DNA of 64,000 bases from Marasmius tenuissimus (lineage: Eukaryota; Basidiomycota; Agaricomycetes; Agaricales; Marasmiaceae): NCBI GenBank assembly GCA_029532415.1, contig JAQOTA010000060.1, forward strand, positions 4,526,001 through 4,590,000. The letters are read 5' to 3'. The first letter of the stretch is position 1; each line of letters begins with the position of its first letter. The notes below the pieces were generated by a model. It was not told the DNA's origin and searched no databases. It saw nothing but the letters and a program-made list of their open reading frames with translations. This document shows positions 1-12,765 of the stretch, piece after piece. The position numbers and the translations under genes were made by a program.

Positions 1-1000
1 TGAGGGGTCTTAGAATTGATGAGGAATCCGGCGAAGAGCTTTTATTCTGCATAAATACATGCTTACTCAGCAAGGTCAAACCACCGCGCATGAGGTTGAT
101 GTGAACCGATCAGCCACGCTGGTCGCGATCGTTTACTATTGCGCCACATCATGATAAAAGGATGGGTTTAAATATTCTAAGGTTGCTATTCGGATTTAGG
201 GAGCAGTAGGTTTACTATCGCCTGTGACCACCTCGATTCTTGCATCATCACGAGGTACAATCATGATCCAAGCTCTGGTCTCTACATTATTCCTTCTCCC
301 ATGTCGTGAGGAGCGAGAATTTCTGTATAAATCTCAGGGCTCCCACCGTGGGATGCTTCCGACTAAAATGCTCTCAATTCTGTTTGATTATCAGCATCTG
401 ATGTCTAATACTCAGACTATCGCAAACATGGTTTGGGTGATAGACCCTATTTTGAAAGTACGACGGGAACAGAGGGAGATAGGATACGCTCGTGCCGTGC
501 ACTGGCGTTCTTTGTGTTGCTTGGAAGGCGGCAACAGCTGGTCTCAGATCAGTCAGACGCTAAAGCAAGTCTATGTACGGGTAACAGTTAGTTCATGCAA
601 AGAGGGATACCCACATTCGGTGAAGTACTGGTGTTACTTCTACCTTAGAATGTTGATATGTCAGAAACAGAGTTGCTTTCAGAGTAAGATGAGCCACCGA
701 ACGCACGTGAGTTTCGCCGGATACTGTCTACTAGTATGAGTAGCTGCGATTGATCATGCGAACATGCCTCAGACTGTGACGTAGGCGAATCTCTAGTCAA
801 CCGGACGTTCCAATCCTTGCCTTTGATAATGATACCCTCAAGCGCCCTCCGCAAACGAAATTCTAGGGAGATACCGGGACTCAGAATAACAGATCATGGT
901 CCGGCGAGAGTACGCTCATTCTCACCACCGCGGTGGAAGCGAAATTTGGCAGGTTCATGTTGATAGAAGGGTCATACTCTTATCTCGCCCAACAAACCCC
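1..1000. repeat. Diverged duplicate of an upstream flank (partner about 7430-8530)
   Basis: Read side by side, this block follows 7430-8530 in order. Shared landmarks are TATTGCGCCACATCATGA (about 138-155 and 7611-7628), a GATCAGCCAC box before it, and GCGAGAGTACGCTCATT with the following GAAGCGAAAT tract (about 904-945 and 8425-8466). The partner is the 5' flank of the minus-strand membrane-protein pseudogene that starts at 7424. I therefore infer that another minus-strand copy starts immediately left of position 1. Many indels separate the copies, so the ends are approximate. No coding gene is supported inside the block. Confidence 0.7.
39..46 (-). promoter_or_regulatory. TATA-like box of a gene expected just left of the window
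   Basis: On the minus strand this reads AATAAAAG. It sits where the paralogous flank has TATAAAAG (7487-7494). The promoter role is inferred from that alignment only. Confidence 0.45.
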
Positions 1001-4000
1001 CCAGTAATTCCGATCCTTCGATCTCCTAATCGCGATGAATCCTTCTGCGTATGTAGTTTCGAGTAACGCTTGCATATACGATGGTCAATCACCAGATCTG
1101 ATTCCTCGCGAAGGCCTTGCTGAATCGTGCTGGGTCTCCCTTGGTCTCTCTATATCTATAGTGCGAATTCCAATACGGGCCTAGTGAGGTTCTGTCTGAG
1201 AAGATAGTGGCGACGAACTGGTTACCCTCAGGTACCAAGTACATGACCATTGAATGTTACTCACGGCTCCTTTCCTTCTTACTACTATTGTGCGATTTTT
1301 ATAGTGCTCGATTCTCGCAATCTTTTTATTTCTTTTGAATTGCTTTCCGAAACATTGACTCGGATCTCGTTGGGCGGAAAGCCGACCGGTCCTGATTGAC
1401 CTGGCCAACACCTGTCGTTCAAGGGCACTTTTGGCAAGGACTACTGGTGCAAGCAGGAGTCGAGACCATTGCCGACAGTGGCCATAGGTTGCCTGTACAG
1501 ACTGCTGCTCTCCCATTGGTGCTTCAGAGCCCTTAGACACATGATGTGATTACTTGGAGAACCACGTCAATTGCTCAAAGAGAGTCGTCTCTGAACATCA
1601 GGATCTCATGCGAAGCTGGCTGTCGGCGCGGCCCGTTGGCGTGTGATACTCAATAGGATCGTGGATTGATCGCCGACAAGTCCCCTTCTGTCTGGAAAGC
1701 TGTAAACTAGAACTGTCGCGGACATCACAAGCAGCCAACTACGGCTAGGTAGGTCAAACACCCCGCCTCTCACGAGCTACCTTGCTGAAACAATATCAAA
1801 ACAATATCAGCCAACTTGACAGGGCTTCTTTGATGGAAAAGATATATCCGGGGACCGTGTTGAGTTACATTCTTGAGAAAGAGCTTCGTCTTGTGAAGAT
1901 CAAATTTAGGATGAATCAAAATCTCATGCTCGGCGTCTTGTTTAAACGCCAAGGTGATGTGATGCCACATACCTACTGAACAGGGCAGACGGAGCATGCA
2001 GACAAAGAACGACGACGATGAGAATAGCCATATGACCTCCTTGTGCATAGTCATATACTCTGACGAACGGAGTCCCCAGTTCAAAAGAGTTGCGAGGATA
2101 ATGAGACCAAAAAATAAGGCGGGGTTCTGAGCTACACTTACATAAGAGGTTACGGTGGTAGGCACTACCCAAGCAGCCAGAGAACCTTCGGTTCATACAT
2201 GAATGGTAGGCTGACTGTCAGAAGTGAAAACAAATAAAATTGAGAACGGATTCGATCCGCGTGTACCGAACCACTAAATCCGATCGAACTCACGATCTGT
2301 GCGTGTGAGTAGCCCAAGCCCGAGGGAGCCTTACCCCCGTTCCACCCCGATGCCAGAACCGATCTGTGGGCCATACCGTCCGCGGAAAGGCTGAATGCAC
2401 CCGTGTCATGATCGCAAAGCGCAGCACTCGTGGCGTACCCTCCATATTCCGTACCTCGATCACGTACCTTGACACTCTACCAACCCGAGCCACCGAAAGC
2501 TTATACCCCCATACTGAGTCATGAGAAGTTGACAACAGCATATAGGTGTGAATACTTAGGAGAAACTCGTTAGACAATTATCCGAAGGAGAGAAATAGAC
2601 TCCAACGATGACCGCTTGCGTCGGTGGCCGATATCAAAACGAATGGGGTAATGAAGTTGAAACCTGGAGAGGTGACGGTGCAACGACATTCATATAGAAA
2701 GAACGACCTTCAACGATCGATTCGAAGGCTTCGCATAAATTGGGCAAGTTCGTTAGGTGCGGGAAGTCGGGGGACAGCCTACGCAAAGAACGTACCTGGA
2801 CTATGACTGACACACCCCACTACACTCCCCTGATACCCCACATTCAGGTTCGACTCGCACTAGTTGATTAGATCCCCGGTATCCCTAAAAGCCGAGGGCC
2901 TCCATTCACCTCTCTTCGCTACACACTCGATTCCAAAGATTACTGCACGGCGGCGTTCCTTAACCTGCCAAACGGCTGAGAAGATAGCCACGGAAGAATT
3001 GACGTTGGTGGTGTTACATCTATCCCACCGTTGCCCTCCGAAACGTTGAAATTCGAGCGGTTGAAGAGCGAGAAAGGAGCTTAGCGCGTAGGTAGATATC
3101 AGACGATCCAACCGGCGCCGTATGGTCGGGAATGGGTTGGGGACGACGCATCTCGTTAGTGTGGATGTGGATGCAGGACGCAAATCCGGAGGAAGGGGAA
3201 TCGATGAAGGTTGGGTAGGAAGACGACCGATATCCGCGTTACAGCCGTCGATGCACTTATCACGGCTGATCGACGTGGTGGAGAGATGTAAACGGGGAAG
3301 ATGTCGGGTCTGACAGTGCATTGAGGAGCCGAACCTTTGGCAGGATATTCGGGCAGGTTTATCTAAGGGACCAATGGTAGATGTATGCGTTAGAAAGATA
3401 GCTGAACAGAGAGAAGATCGGTGTCGGTGATACCTTAAGGCAACTAGATATTGGTTTGATATGGATGGTTTTGCAGTCTCCTCTTCTAGCCTTGCGGTAT
3501 AACATAGACCACTAAAGTCAATAAGGCGCGTTAGACTGATCACTAAGACGTGTGAAGTAGAAGGAACGAATATCGTGAACGTATCTCGCCCGTGTCGACC
3601 ACCAACCCTCTGTTCCTTGCCGGATAGGTAGTTGATAGAAGTGTTCGAGGTAGGATAGCCTCTCTAACAGACGAAGCTCCGGTACGCATGGCTGGTGAAA
3701 AGGAGGTCGTAAAGTTTTAGTCTTGAGTAGAATATCATGCAGCGCCATTCGCGTGTGAGGTGACAGTTCTTGTGCTGGGTTCATAGAAGCGGTTTGAGGT
3801 ACGTCCGTCGTTCTGGTGACCGGGAAACAGACCATTAGGTGTTTATTCGTTCCCCGTCTTTTAGAGAGGCACGCGTGAGTCACGTTAACACGCATGTGAA
3901 TAGGTACCCATGAAACGTACCGAGCCCCAGACCAAAACCAAAACCTTTCAAGTACAAGTCGTAGTCGTTCTCTGGCTAATACTCAATCATCCCATACAGA

Positions 4001-5623
4001 TACCTCTCCTGCAGTCTTTACTCCACCTGAGCTAATCATGATCCGTTGGCATGCGGTGTCGACGAAAAGAAACGGCCAAGCGAAGCATACCTCGAAGGTC
4101 GATTGTGCGAAGGAGTGTTTTTCAGTCGTATCATTGAGGTGCAATGTCGTACTGGTCGACAGTACGACCTGTTCGCTTTTGTGAGTCATGGTGGTACAGG
4201 AAAGAAAAACGTCACTCGGCAATTGAATAGGAATGGCCCGGCAGCCGTATAGGCGGATCCGGCAGTCAACTCACGACTTCGATTCGAACCGCTATGCTTT
4301 TGGTCTTCTCTCGTCTATTTACTTCTGTTATTGAAAATCATGCTACTCGATACTCATGGTTGACGGGTAAGCTTCGTAATTGGTAACCTTTCCCCTATGA
4401 TACGCGCGAAGTCAGCGAGGACTCAGGAGACCACTCTAGGGCCACCTCCAACCGAATTCTCTGACGACTCCTAGCTTTCGGAAAGGGAGCCAATGGCAGA
4501 GAACCCGACCACCAAGATGGGCTTTCACACCCCTTCTCTCGTTAAACGCGGCTTATAGCATCGGTTCTCGCTGTTACACCACCTCTATCAGCCACTTTAT
4601 ATTCTCAGTGGCGTGAATTGGGTAGATGCAGCCGCTCAAGCCCTCAGGTTTCCGGATGCACAGTTTATTCAAACATTTTTGGAATCTTAACTACTCCTGC
4701 CTGTGAAGTGGTCTTGTGCTAATGTAGCTGTACCATGGCCTACCCAGCATTGGCTAATGTAGTAGAATCTATCCGGGTAAATCTTATGGGCCTTGTTCAC
4801 TCGTATTTCGGTGCTGGATGTTTTGGCATCATGGTCCTTTACTGAAGGCCGCCGTCGATCCAAATCCTTGGGGTCGACAAAATGGTGAATGAAACTGTTT
4901 CTTCGCTAGGAGCCACTTCTTGATACTACATTCGAGCGGCGTGGACTATCAACGTTTATCTCGTATGCTCATTATCCAAGTGCCGATGTTGGCTCCCTGC
5001 GTCTCGACTGCCTTCTCAACATTCATCGTTGTTGCTGTTCTGTTTCCTCTTATAAGACTGTCACATTAGCCCCTGTAGGAAGCTCTGCATTAATGTCGAG
5101 GCAATAAATGATTTGAATATCCCGTGGGTCGGTGGGGGTGAACGACGACTCCGTTATGGCCTGAGATTCGATATTAACATCGCCGTAGGGTCTGTTTTTT
5201 TATCAATAGAAAAACCTTTTGAGCGAGCCAATCGCTGCTTCAGCGTACCACCAATCGCTATGAACAGTGAGCATGCCCTGTATGGGACTTGGGGAACTAC
5301 TTAGTACACTGACTTGGGTGCGCTCAAGAATTGACGACTCGCCGTTCTCACAGGCGGGATAGATTAACTATGTTATCTGGCCGTGGGTTGCGATCTCACC
5401 GACCTCAGTGGTACTCGTGCGGTTTGAGCGTAGAAGGGTAGTAGATAAATAAGCATACGATGATCACCACCGCTCTCAAGACTAGTGAGAAAGTATCTTG
5501 TGGCAAAAATGTAAATTTAGTACTCTTGGGGGTGAACGAATGGAACAAATCACAAAAGGAGCGAAAACGGAAGGGAAAATAAATAGCTAACTCCTCGCCG
5601 TATCATACACAAAATCTCGCCGA
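1001..5623. other. No recognisable gene
   Basis: Open frames up to 227 codons exist (for example 2860-3543 minus), but none shows a family motif, a credible exon chain or a start context I can defend. The 2860-3543 frame has the biased, repeat-free look of an antisense frame. I see no RNA gene and no transposon ends here. Confidence 0.5.
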
Positions 5624-7424
5624 TCAAACCATTCCAGTCTCGCCAATCTTCTCTCTCGGATTTTCTGTCTCTACACGGGCATCATTATTATTTCGACGAT
5701 GAGAGCGAATATCCAAAGTCGTCCGTAATACATTTGGGCCAAAAGTAGTGCCTTGTTGAGATGCCTGCTCGGCGAAGTGGATTGACATCACCTGTTGCAT
5801 ACTGTCAACAGACTTTCCGTGTGCGACTCGGACAATAATCAATGTGGGTGCGAGGCCCTGGGGGTCACGGAAGTCATGAGAGCCCAGTATATACAAGACA
5901 AAGACCAAATACTCACTGCCATTAGATACGCGATGGCCGAAAGATCAACGGGAAATATGCCCCGCGTAGCTGGGTCGGATATGGTATTGACCAACATTGC
6001 GGCCATCATGGCCGCCGGAAATAATATCCCTGACTCAAGGCTACAGAACGTCATTTGAAGGAATTGCTAAAACACAAGTTGACCTACATGACACTGATGA
6101 TTGTTCGATACCTTGCACGAAGCGACCGTTCCATGTATCGACGTGCTTCTCGGCTAATCCACCAAATTCTCCCCGCTAAAAGAAATCACACTTGACTAGG
6201 ACATTTGCAATATCATGTTCAAGGAACTCACCGGTCAGCACCGACAATAATGCATTGAACGCTGCAACTGCGACCATGTTTCCATGGTCGAGTTTCTCAT
6301 CTGTGAGATACACATGTTCGAACTTGTCCAAGTTGCTCTGCCCAATGGAGCCCATGAATGCAGTCGAAAAAGAAATACCTGATATAACGAGTTAATCATT
6401 GGTTGCTCAATCCAGGTCTTGAGCGAAAATGACAACACAGACCGTTAACACCGGAATCACCCACCATGTGAGCAGTGAGTTGCTCACGGGGTGTGAACAG
6501 ACCTTATGCCGAGCCCAGTGAACAAAGGGAAAAGAGATTTGTAGGGAGGTCTCCTCTCAAAAAGCCAAAGAACAAACAACCTCCTTTGTTCACTCGGTAA
6601 GGCACACGGTTTGTTCACAGCCTGTGAACAGACCGCTGTTCACATAGTGCATGCCTCCGGTGTAAGAATGATCCCGACGCCACCCAGGGTATATAGTACA
6701 ATCTTGCGTGATCCCCAAAGGACATAGCAGCGGTGAACCTATGGAAAGAGAGGCAGCCGGGACCCGACGTTTGTAATGAGATGCATACGCACAATCATTA
6801 TATCAGCTAGGAGACTGTGTGATAGTATTAGTGCGGGAAAAGTCGGGCACGAGGAAGATCATACATACTTTATGAAGGTGGCTGAGAACGAAGCAGTAGT
6901 CCTGATTATGAGTGGACATCTGTCAGAGCAGAAACCACGGAGAAACCCCCCGAAACTGATATCACATACACCAAACAGTTTCCAAGTGGTCCCCACCCCA
7001 GTAGTCCAGCAAAGGCTCGTAGTTTCGGGACTTTGCTGCACGAGACTAGATAATAGCCTGTCGTGTCTCACCAAAGGTTTCCGAAGCAACGAAGAGAGTT
7101 GCGAAGGCGAATAGGAATATGGTGCATACGAGGTATAGCCTCAACCCCGACCTGTCCCGGCGAAGAAGGACATGCATACAAAGCCCAGATATAATCATGA
7201 CCATTCCTGTTTAAGTGAATGTAAGAATTTGGTGAGGTAGTTGTCGATGAGAGACGTACCATATATGAGGAACATGGACTAGCACAATAAAAATTTAAGT
7301 ATACAGCGTATACAAAGCCACGAGACAACCCACTCACCGAGAGGGTGGCAATTGGTAGGACGATGGTCTGGCTGACAGTGAGGAAGGGAGTCACAAGCTC
7401 TTCTGTGTTGTCTTGGGAGGCCAT
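5624..7424 (-). pseudogene. Broken seven-helix membrane protein gene (family copy B)
   Basis: The exon layout of the intact copies can be followed here. Exon 1 is 7338-7424 (29 codons ending IATLS), followed by a 19-nt exon 2 (SMFLIY). Exon 3 starts GMVMIISGLCMHVLLRR, and exon 6 starts VHRCYVLWGSRKIVLY. Exon 8 begins GRIWWISREAR, and the last exon (5624-5857) opens GLAPTLIIVRVAHGKS and ends in TGA. Two lesions break it. Exon 3 has a TAG at 7046-7048, where the paralogs read Asp or Asn before Phe-Arg-Ala. Exon 6 is interrupted by a 214-bp inverted-repeat element (6449-6662). Splice sites are otherwise kept as GT-AG. An intact copy would be a membrane protein of unknown function. Confidence 0.88.
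6449..6662. mobile_element. MITE with CACCGG termini, inserted in an exon
   Basis: A 214-bp sequence begins CACCGGAATCACC and ends in CCGGTG, flanked on both sides by TAA (6446-6448 and 6663-6665). The arms are imperfect inverted repeats: ATGTGA, GTGAACAGAC and GTGAACAAAGG recur in mirror order. It encodes no protein. A 3-bp duplication and a CAC start fit a CACTA-like (CMC/Plavaka) or PIF/Harbinger-mobilised element. A second member lies at 12303-12506. It sits inside exon 6 of copy B. Confidence 0.85.
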
Positions 7425-7429
7425 CTGAT

Positions 7430-8530
7430 TTTTGGGGGACTTGAAATTAATGAAGAGCCGGGCCTAACAGGAGCCCGGAGGAAGTACTTTTATACTATAA
7501 AGGACCTGCATACAGTGAAGATCAAAGTTACTGCACGTTCGACGTCGTGAAGCTGGTGTAGATTGATCAGCCACATTAGTCGTGATCTAAAAAAACCTTT
7601 GTAATTTATTATTGCGCCACATCATGAGAGAAAGATGGGGTCGAATGTCCGAATGTCATTATTCGTAACTACGAATGGACTCGCTGGAGGGACGGGGAGC
7701 TCTTGAATTAGGGAATGGTGGTTTTACTGTCGGCTTCGAGTACTTCGGTTATGGGGTCCTCACGAAGTACAGCCATTGATTATCTCTAGCTTCTACACCT
7801 TCCCCGGCCCTCGACACGAGGGGGAACGGTTATGTATATATCCAGGCCTACTACCGTGGAATGTTCCGGACTAAAAAAATCTATAGGACCTGTCGCAAAT
7901 TTCCGGACGACATTATAAGGGGGGGTCCCTAATATAGTCCCGGTCCGAGATTATATGTACCTTTTAAAGGGTCTAATATGCTGGGACCATATGTTATTTT
8001 CGGACACAGCTGATGATATTCTATTGGATTCCGTATGCCCACCCGGTTCTAGTAGGGAGTCCATTCAAGTTACCATAGACACTAGTAATAATGAAGCACA
8101 AACGGACTTAGCGCAAAAATGTCGAACGGCAGAGTAAGGATGAACTCACCGTGATGCTTGGTGTTGCTCTCAGAACCAAGATGAGCCTCCGATCGCACTG
8201 TTCACCGGTTTTGAGAGCTGCAGATGGCCATGGGAGTAAGGATCTGAAACCGTGCCTCGGCCTGTGGCATAGACAGATTTGCGATCAATTGAAGAAGAAA
8301 ATATGATGATGGGATTAAGATGCACTACCAGTTCCTATCCTTCCCTTTGATAAAGGCACTCAGTGCCCCTGAATGCATCGGTTGGAGAAATGGCAGCGAC
8401 TTGTAGTATCTTGTCGTAGCCATGCGAGAGTACGCTCATTGTCCACCTTCGCATTCGAAGCGAAATCTGGGCAATACATATCCTGATAGAAGCGTCATGC
8501 TCGCAAAGCTGGGGGGCGAGCATTGATTCC
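7430..8530. repeat. Upstream flank of copy B, duplicated at window start
   Basis: Partner of 1-1000; the shared landmarks are given there. The block runs from just upstream of the copy B start codon into DNA with no recognised gene. Boundaries are approximate. Confidence 0.7.
7487..7494 (-). promoter_or_regulatory. TATA box of copy B
   Basis: TATAAAAG on the minus strand, about 63-70 bp before the ATG at 7424. It is positioned like TATAAAAG or TATAAAGG in front of the other copies. Confidence 0.6.
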
Positions 8531-11500
8531 ACACCCAACAGCCGCTGCAAGTATTGAGATCCTACAATCCTCGAAACGGTGAGAAAGCCTTTTGTTGTAT
8601 AGTTCTGATGTATCAAAAGAACCTGTCATATATCTGTACCGGGTCCTGACTCCACGCAGCGATGTTCGACATGTGCCCTTTGATCTCAAACCACAATCAA
8701 GCGTGTTCAAAAGGTATCTGACACCTAGCTGAGTATGCACCCGGAACGCATATCCTGAGTCCCCGTTGCGTGGGTCAACCAAAGTCGATGGAAGGTGATT
8801 CAATCATTAGTGATTTGACAAAAATTGCACGTTATGCATACATACCTGATGGCACCGCCGCCCGCGAAGAGAAGGTGAAGGTAATCATGTCTATTGCCGC
8901 AGTGGAGGATAAGGATGGTGTGACCCAGGGGAAAAGGGGCTTCATCGACGATGTGAGTGAACGGGGTGGCAAACACGGGTTGAATTGTACCCGTTAATGA
9001 GTAGCGCTCTTCCTGGAGGAAGGGTAGTTGATGAGTCACCGTGAGTAAAGGACTTCAAAAGGTCTGAGTACCGTGAACATTCACTGCAGGCGAGAAGACA
9101 CGGGGAAAAACCTTTTCATTGAGCATTCAACGCCGCTGGAGAGGATCCCGGTAGTCGGCTCAAAATTTTGTTGGATGTGACTGGTGTCCTCGCATTAAAA
9201 AAGCTGTTGACCGCATGTACTAATGGTGGAAACAATCCAGAAGTATCAAACGCGGCTGCGGTTGGTCATGAACACCTTGACAAGAATCAGTCCATGACTT
9301 AAGGCGTAGAGGGAATTCATGGTCAGTTCCCAAAGAATTTGATACGCCCCAGTCATTCCCCTGTCTTGGACTTCAAGACTACTGAGTAAGTCTCTCTCCG
9401 TCGCGTAGGTCGGACGGCACCTCGAAAGATCTTGTAGTTGCAGGTCAATTGTCACCAGAACCCGAATCCTTCATCAGGAAAACCGTACATCCAAAATTTC
9501 GAGAATTGTGGCAAATTGCCGTCATTTCCCATTCTTTCTCAAATAGGGCCAGAGTAGAACGGGGTAATGCCAACCACAAGAGCCAGTTTGAGCAAATTCT
9601 TCAAATTTCCGAGCCGTCAACCCTGACCTTACTTTCACTAGAGATTCGGTGGCGGAAGGTAGTGGATTAGTGATATTTCTGATAACTTTCTGGTAAGTTG
9701 CCAGTTCAATCTCAAGTGTAAAACAATATCCTACCCTACCTCGTCTAACTGATCTATGTACTGGTGGCTAGCCACCTACTACCTCTGCTATCAACAGTCA
9801 GCTCATTATGCAACCAAGTTTGCCCGCGCAGCGCCCCATATCCCATCGTGCAAAATCATCTCTCACACAACTCAAACACTTGAGAGTCTTCCGAGCGTCA
9901 ACCCCTTCAAGCTTGAGTTGGGGCAAGGTCAGGGTGAACCTGCACTCTGTAAGCACATAAATACTTAACCCTGTTTAAACTTGTGCGAATGCGAGTTTGA
10001 GTTGTCGCAGCCCTGTCAACTATCAATTGGTACGTACCGTGTGAATCAACTGCACAGTTATTCGGGAAATGCCGTGAGTTATCAACTAGTCGCCGCCGTT
10101 TCAACATTTCGGCCCTGACTTGCCTTTCTTCCTTTCCCCCGTCTTTTCTAGTGACTCTAGCAGTCCGAGCCGCATTCCCTACGCCATTTTCCTCCATCTC
10201 CCCCCTAGCCCGCTGATATCTTCAGCCTAGGTGTGGCTGGAATTCAGAATACTGATCTCAAAGGTACATGCTGTTATACAAGGACTCAGATTTGACGTTA
10301 CAAAGGTGCTGTGTTGTATTGAAATGGTGCCAGGTGGGTCTTCTCTTTTATTGGAATTGGCATACCCCACTCATAATGTTTCCCTAGCTCATACTCTATT
10401 ATATCACTCCCAAAAACTCAGCTGGGCTGGCCGGAGGTTTCTGGTGGTGCTTTAGAAAAGGTTTGTCTTTGCCTTGTCATCTTCTTACTGTTCACTCAAC
10501 CCAGTCCTATTCAGGAGATTGAGTAGTCATGGAATAGTCAGTGAAAGATGAAGGTTTAGGGCATGTTTTAGACTGCTGGTTTATGGGTCTACAGGTGTAT
10601 GTATCATTTAGGTTCATAGTAGGCAGTGTCATGGTGTACTATATAAGTAGTTCCATGTCTATATATGAAATCTTCCACTCTACCTTGCAATGTGCATCAA
10701 TGAAAGACCTGAATAATCCAGGAAAATCGAGCTGGATATCTCGGGAAACTGGCTCTCAATTTCACAAAATTTCTCGAAATAACGCAAAGGAAATTTTAGG
10801 GCCGTGCAATTCCGGGAATTTCTCAGAATGGCTCAGGAGCTCGGATTTCCGGAAATTTCTCGAAATTAGTGCGAATTTCCGATGTACGGTTTTCCTGATG
10901 ACTTGGTTGCATTGGTCTGAATGTTTTAGCTTGTCTCCAATGCCGAGGATTTGTTATCTAGTCACTCTTAGCACTTGAATGAGGACGTTCAGATCCCAAG
11001 GTAGGTCGTAGTACAAGGTAGGCCAGTGGGTTCATGGTCGTTAAATTCGAAGTAAACAAGCGCCAGAGTGATCACCTGCCAGCGGATAACCGCACGTCAC
11101 CAACACGTCACCACCGTTTCTTTCTCCCTACCAGTTATGTCCAACGTGTATGCCACTTGACTCTCGTAGGGTATTCCCATTCTTCTGACTGCTTCGAGCA
11201 TACGAAAGCGATATACTCGGTCATATTAGTCTCCAAATCCACTGATGGTTATGGCCTGGGAGATATTCGGAGCGGCAGCTGTAACCTGTTTGGCCCTCTT
11301 TTCGAAGATGTCACTAGTACACGGTGACAAAGATAATGAACCGGCCGCGGTAAGGGGTCCTTTTGTAGGCGAGATGAAGCAACGAGAGAGAATATTGTAC
11401 CTCCCCTCTCGCTTGTTTATTGCCTTGGATTTTGCGGACAGCTATGTTCATTACCTGGTTGAAGGTCGTGTGATGTGGATAAGCCGCAAAAATATCTCAT

Positions 11501-12302
11501 GAAATTGGCTTTCTTACCAACATCCAGTGTGTCAGAACGTACTTCTGAGCCGCCCGGGTATGACATTAGCCGTCAACGCGTCTCTGCGGTCGTGTCCAAT
11601 TGAAGACTACGCCTCATTTGTGCCTTAATAACCTTGAGATAGCTATCCTAAATACCTTCCGCGTCGCCGCTGGAAAGCTCCAAGGTTTTGTATACGGACT
11701 CAGAATGCAGAATCTGGTGACCGAAAGTTGGATCATCGAGTGGCCTTGAAGGTTCGAGCCGGAAGAAAGCAGCTTTCAAAAAGAATCAGTCGATTTTGTG
11801 TGGACATATTCATCAGTACGTTCTTAGAGCATCCCTGATTTCCTCGAATTTCGCTCATTCTTTCGCTCATTCTGCTAGCTTGAGTTCCGCGGTTATCCAT
11901 TCTATTCTGGACAAGTTCCACATGATAATCATTGATCATGTCGCTCCAGTATGCCACTTATCCTCAATCTGGGTCTATCTATTGACATGATCAGCGAGCT
12001 ATGTGTCGACCAATGTATACAGCACATAGCGTATCCGAATAACAAGCATTGCTCTCTCCACAACCATCATTACTGTGGGGTACCATCGAATTTTTGATGA
12101 CCTTCGTCGCTTCCGGTCTGACTGCTTTGAACTTCTAGCTTCAAGATTTATGCTCAGGGCCGAACTGGATAATGAGAAAAGCAATCCGGTACGCTCATTT
12201 ACTGCAGCTTTGTCTTGATAAAGCCAGTGTAGTCTGATATCCCGCCTCAGGTTGAATGGACGACGGTCTTGCAGTTCGAAGGCAAGGGGGGCATCCTACT
12301 GA
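8531..12302. other. Gene-poor DNA with unassigned ORFs
   Basis: I recognise no gene here. A basic 96-codon frame at 9907-10197 (minus) has an Arg/Lys-rich N-terminal part. A 145-codon frame at 10541-10978 (plus) overlaps an AATTTC-rich tract (10720-10890). A ctatataagtag box at about 10639-10650 resembles the one in the copia LTR, which hints at a decayed LTR, but I could not find its ends. A perfect 14-bp palindrome GGTGGCTAGCCACC lies at 9763-9776. Confidence 0.4.
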
Positions 12303-12506
12303 CACCGGAGGCAAGCACCTTGTGAAATAGGACTATTTCACACCGTGTGATATGCCCTTGTGAACTACTTTTGTTCAGCCTGGCAAGTTCCCTTTATCAT
12401 TTTTTGAAGGGGCCAACCTATCCTTTGTTATATGGGCAAGGCATTTCACAAGGGCATTTCACACGGTGTGAAATACACCTATTTCACAAGGTGCTTGCCC
12501 CCGGTG
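12303..12506. mobile_element. MITE with CACCGG termini, second copy
   Basis: A 204-bp element starts CACCGGAGGCAAGCACC and ends GGTGCTTGCCCCCGGTG. It is flanked by TGA on both sides (12300-12302 and 12507-12509). Its arms contain mirrored TTGTGAAATAGG and ATTTCACACCGTGTGA blocks over about 60 bp, so the strand could fold into a long hairpin. It has the same ends and 3-bp duplication as 6449-6662, with different internal bases. It lies about 200 bp upstream of the TATA box of an intact family member. There is no coding capacity. Confidence 0.87.
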
Positions 12507-12706
12507 TGAGTACCTCCTGCGTTTTAATATATCTAGAATTTTCTTCTGAATTAGCTCTGATAGGTCGTGAAGTGTAGATCCGACGAGGAGTCACCGACAC
12601 ATCTTCTTCAACGACGAGCCGAACAATCTTTTAATAAGACTTTGGGGACAATAATGGAGATCAAACGTCGATCCCTGCTAACTAGTCAAGCTGTTCTCCT
12701 CGTCAT

Positions 12707-12714
12707 TATAAAGG
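12707..12714 (+). promoter_or_regulatory. TATA box of the 12.8 kb gene
   Basis: TATAAAGG lies 52-59 bp before the ATG at 12766. Position and sequence match the other family members. Confidence 0.6.
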
Positions 12715-12765
12715 AGCCCCTCAGTCTCGTATAGACAGACCAACTGACCCCGTACACATTTGGCA

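Noticed and set aside
224..739. 171-codon plus-strand ORF at the left end
   Set aside because: It lies in a duplicated upstream flank whose partner does not keep the frame, so it is not selected as protein.
2860..3543. 227-codon minus-strand ORF
   Set aside because: Long but without motif, hydrophobic pattern or splice context; plus-strand frames overlap it equally well. Treated as chance.
10541..10978. 145-codon ORF over a TATA-like and AATTTC-rich region
   Set aside because: Low-complexity repeats generate the frame. I looked for LTR ends around it and found none that match.
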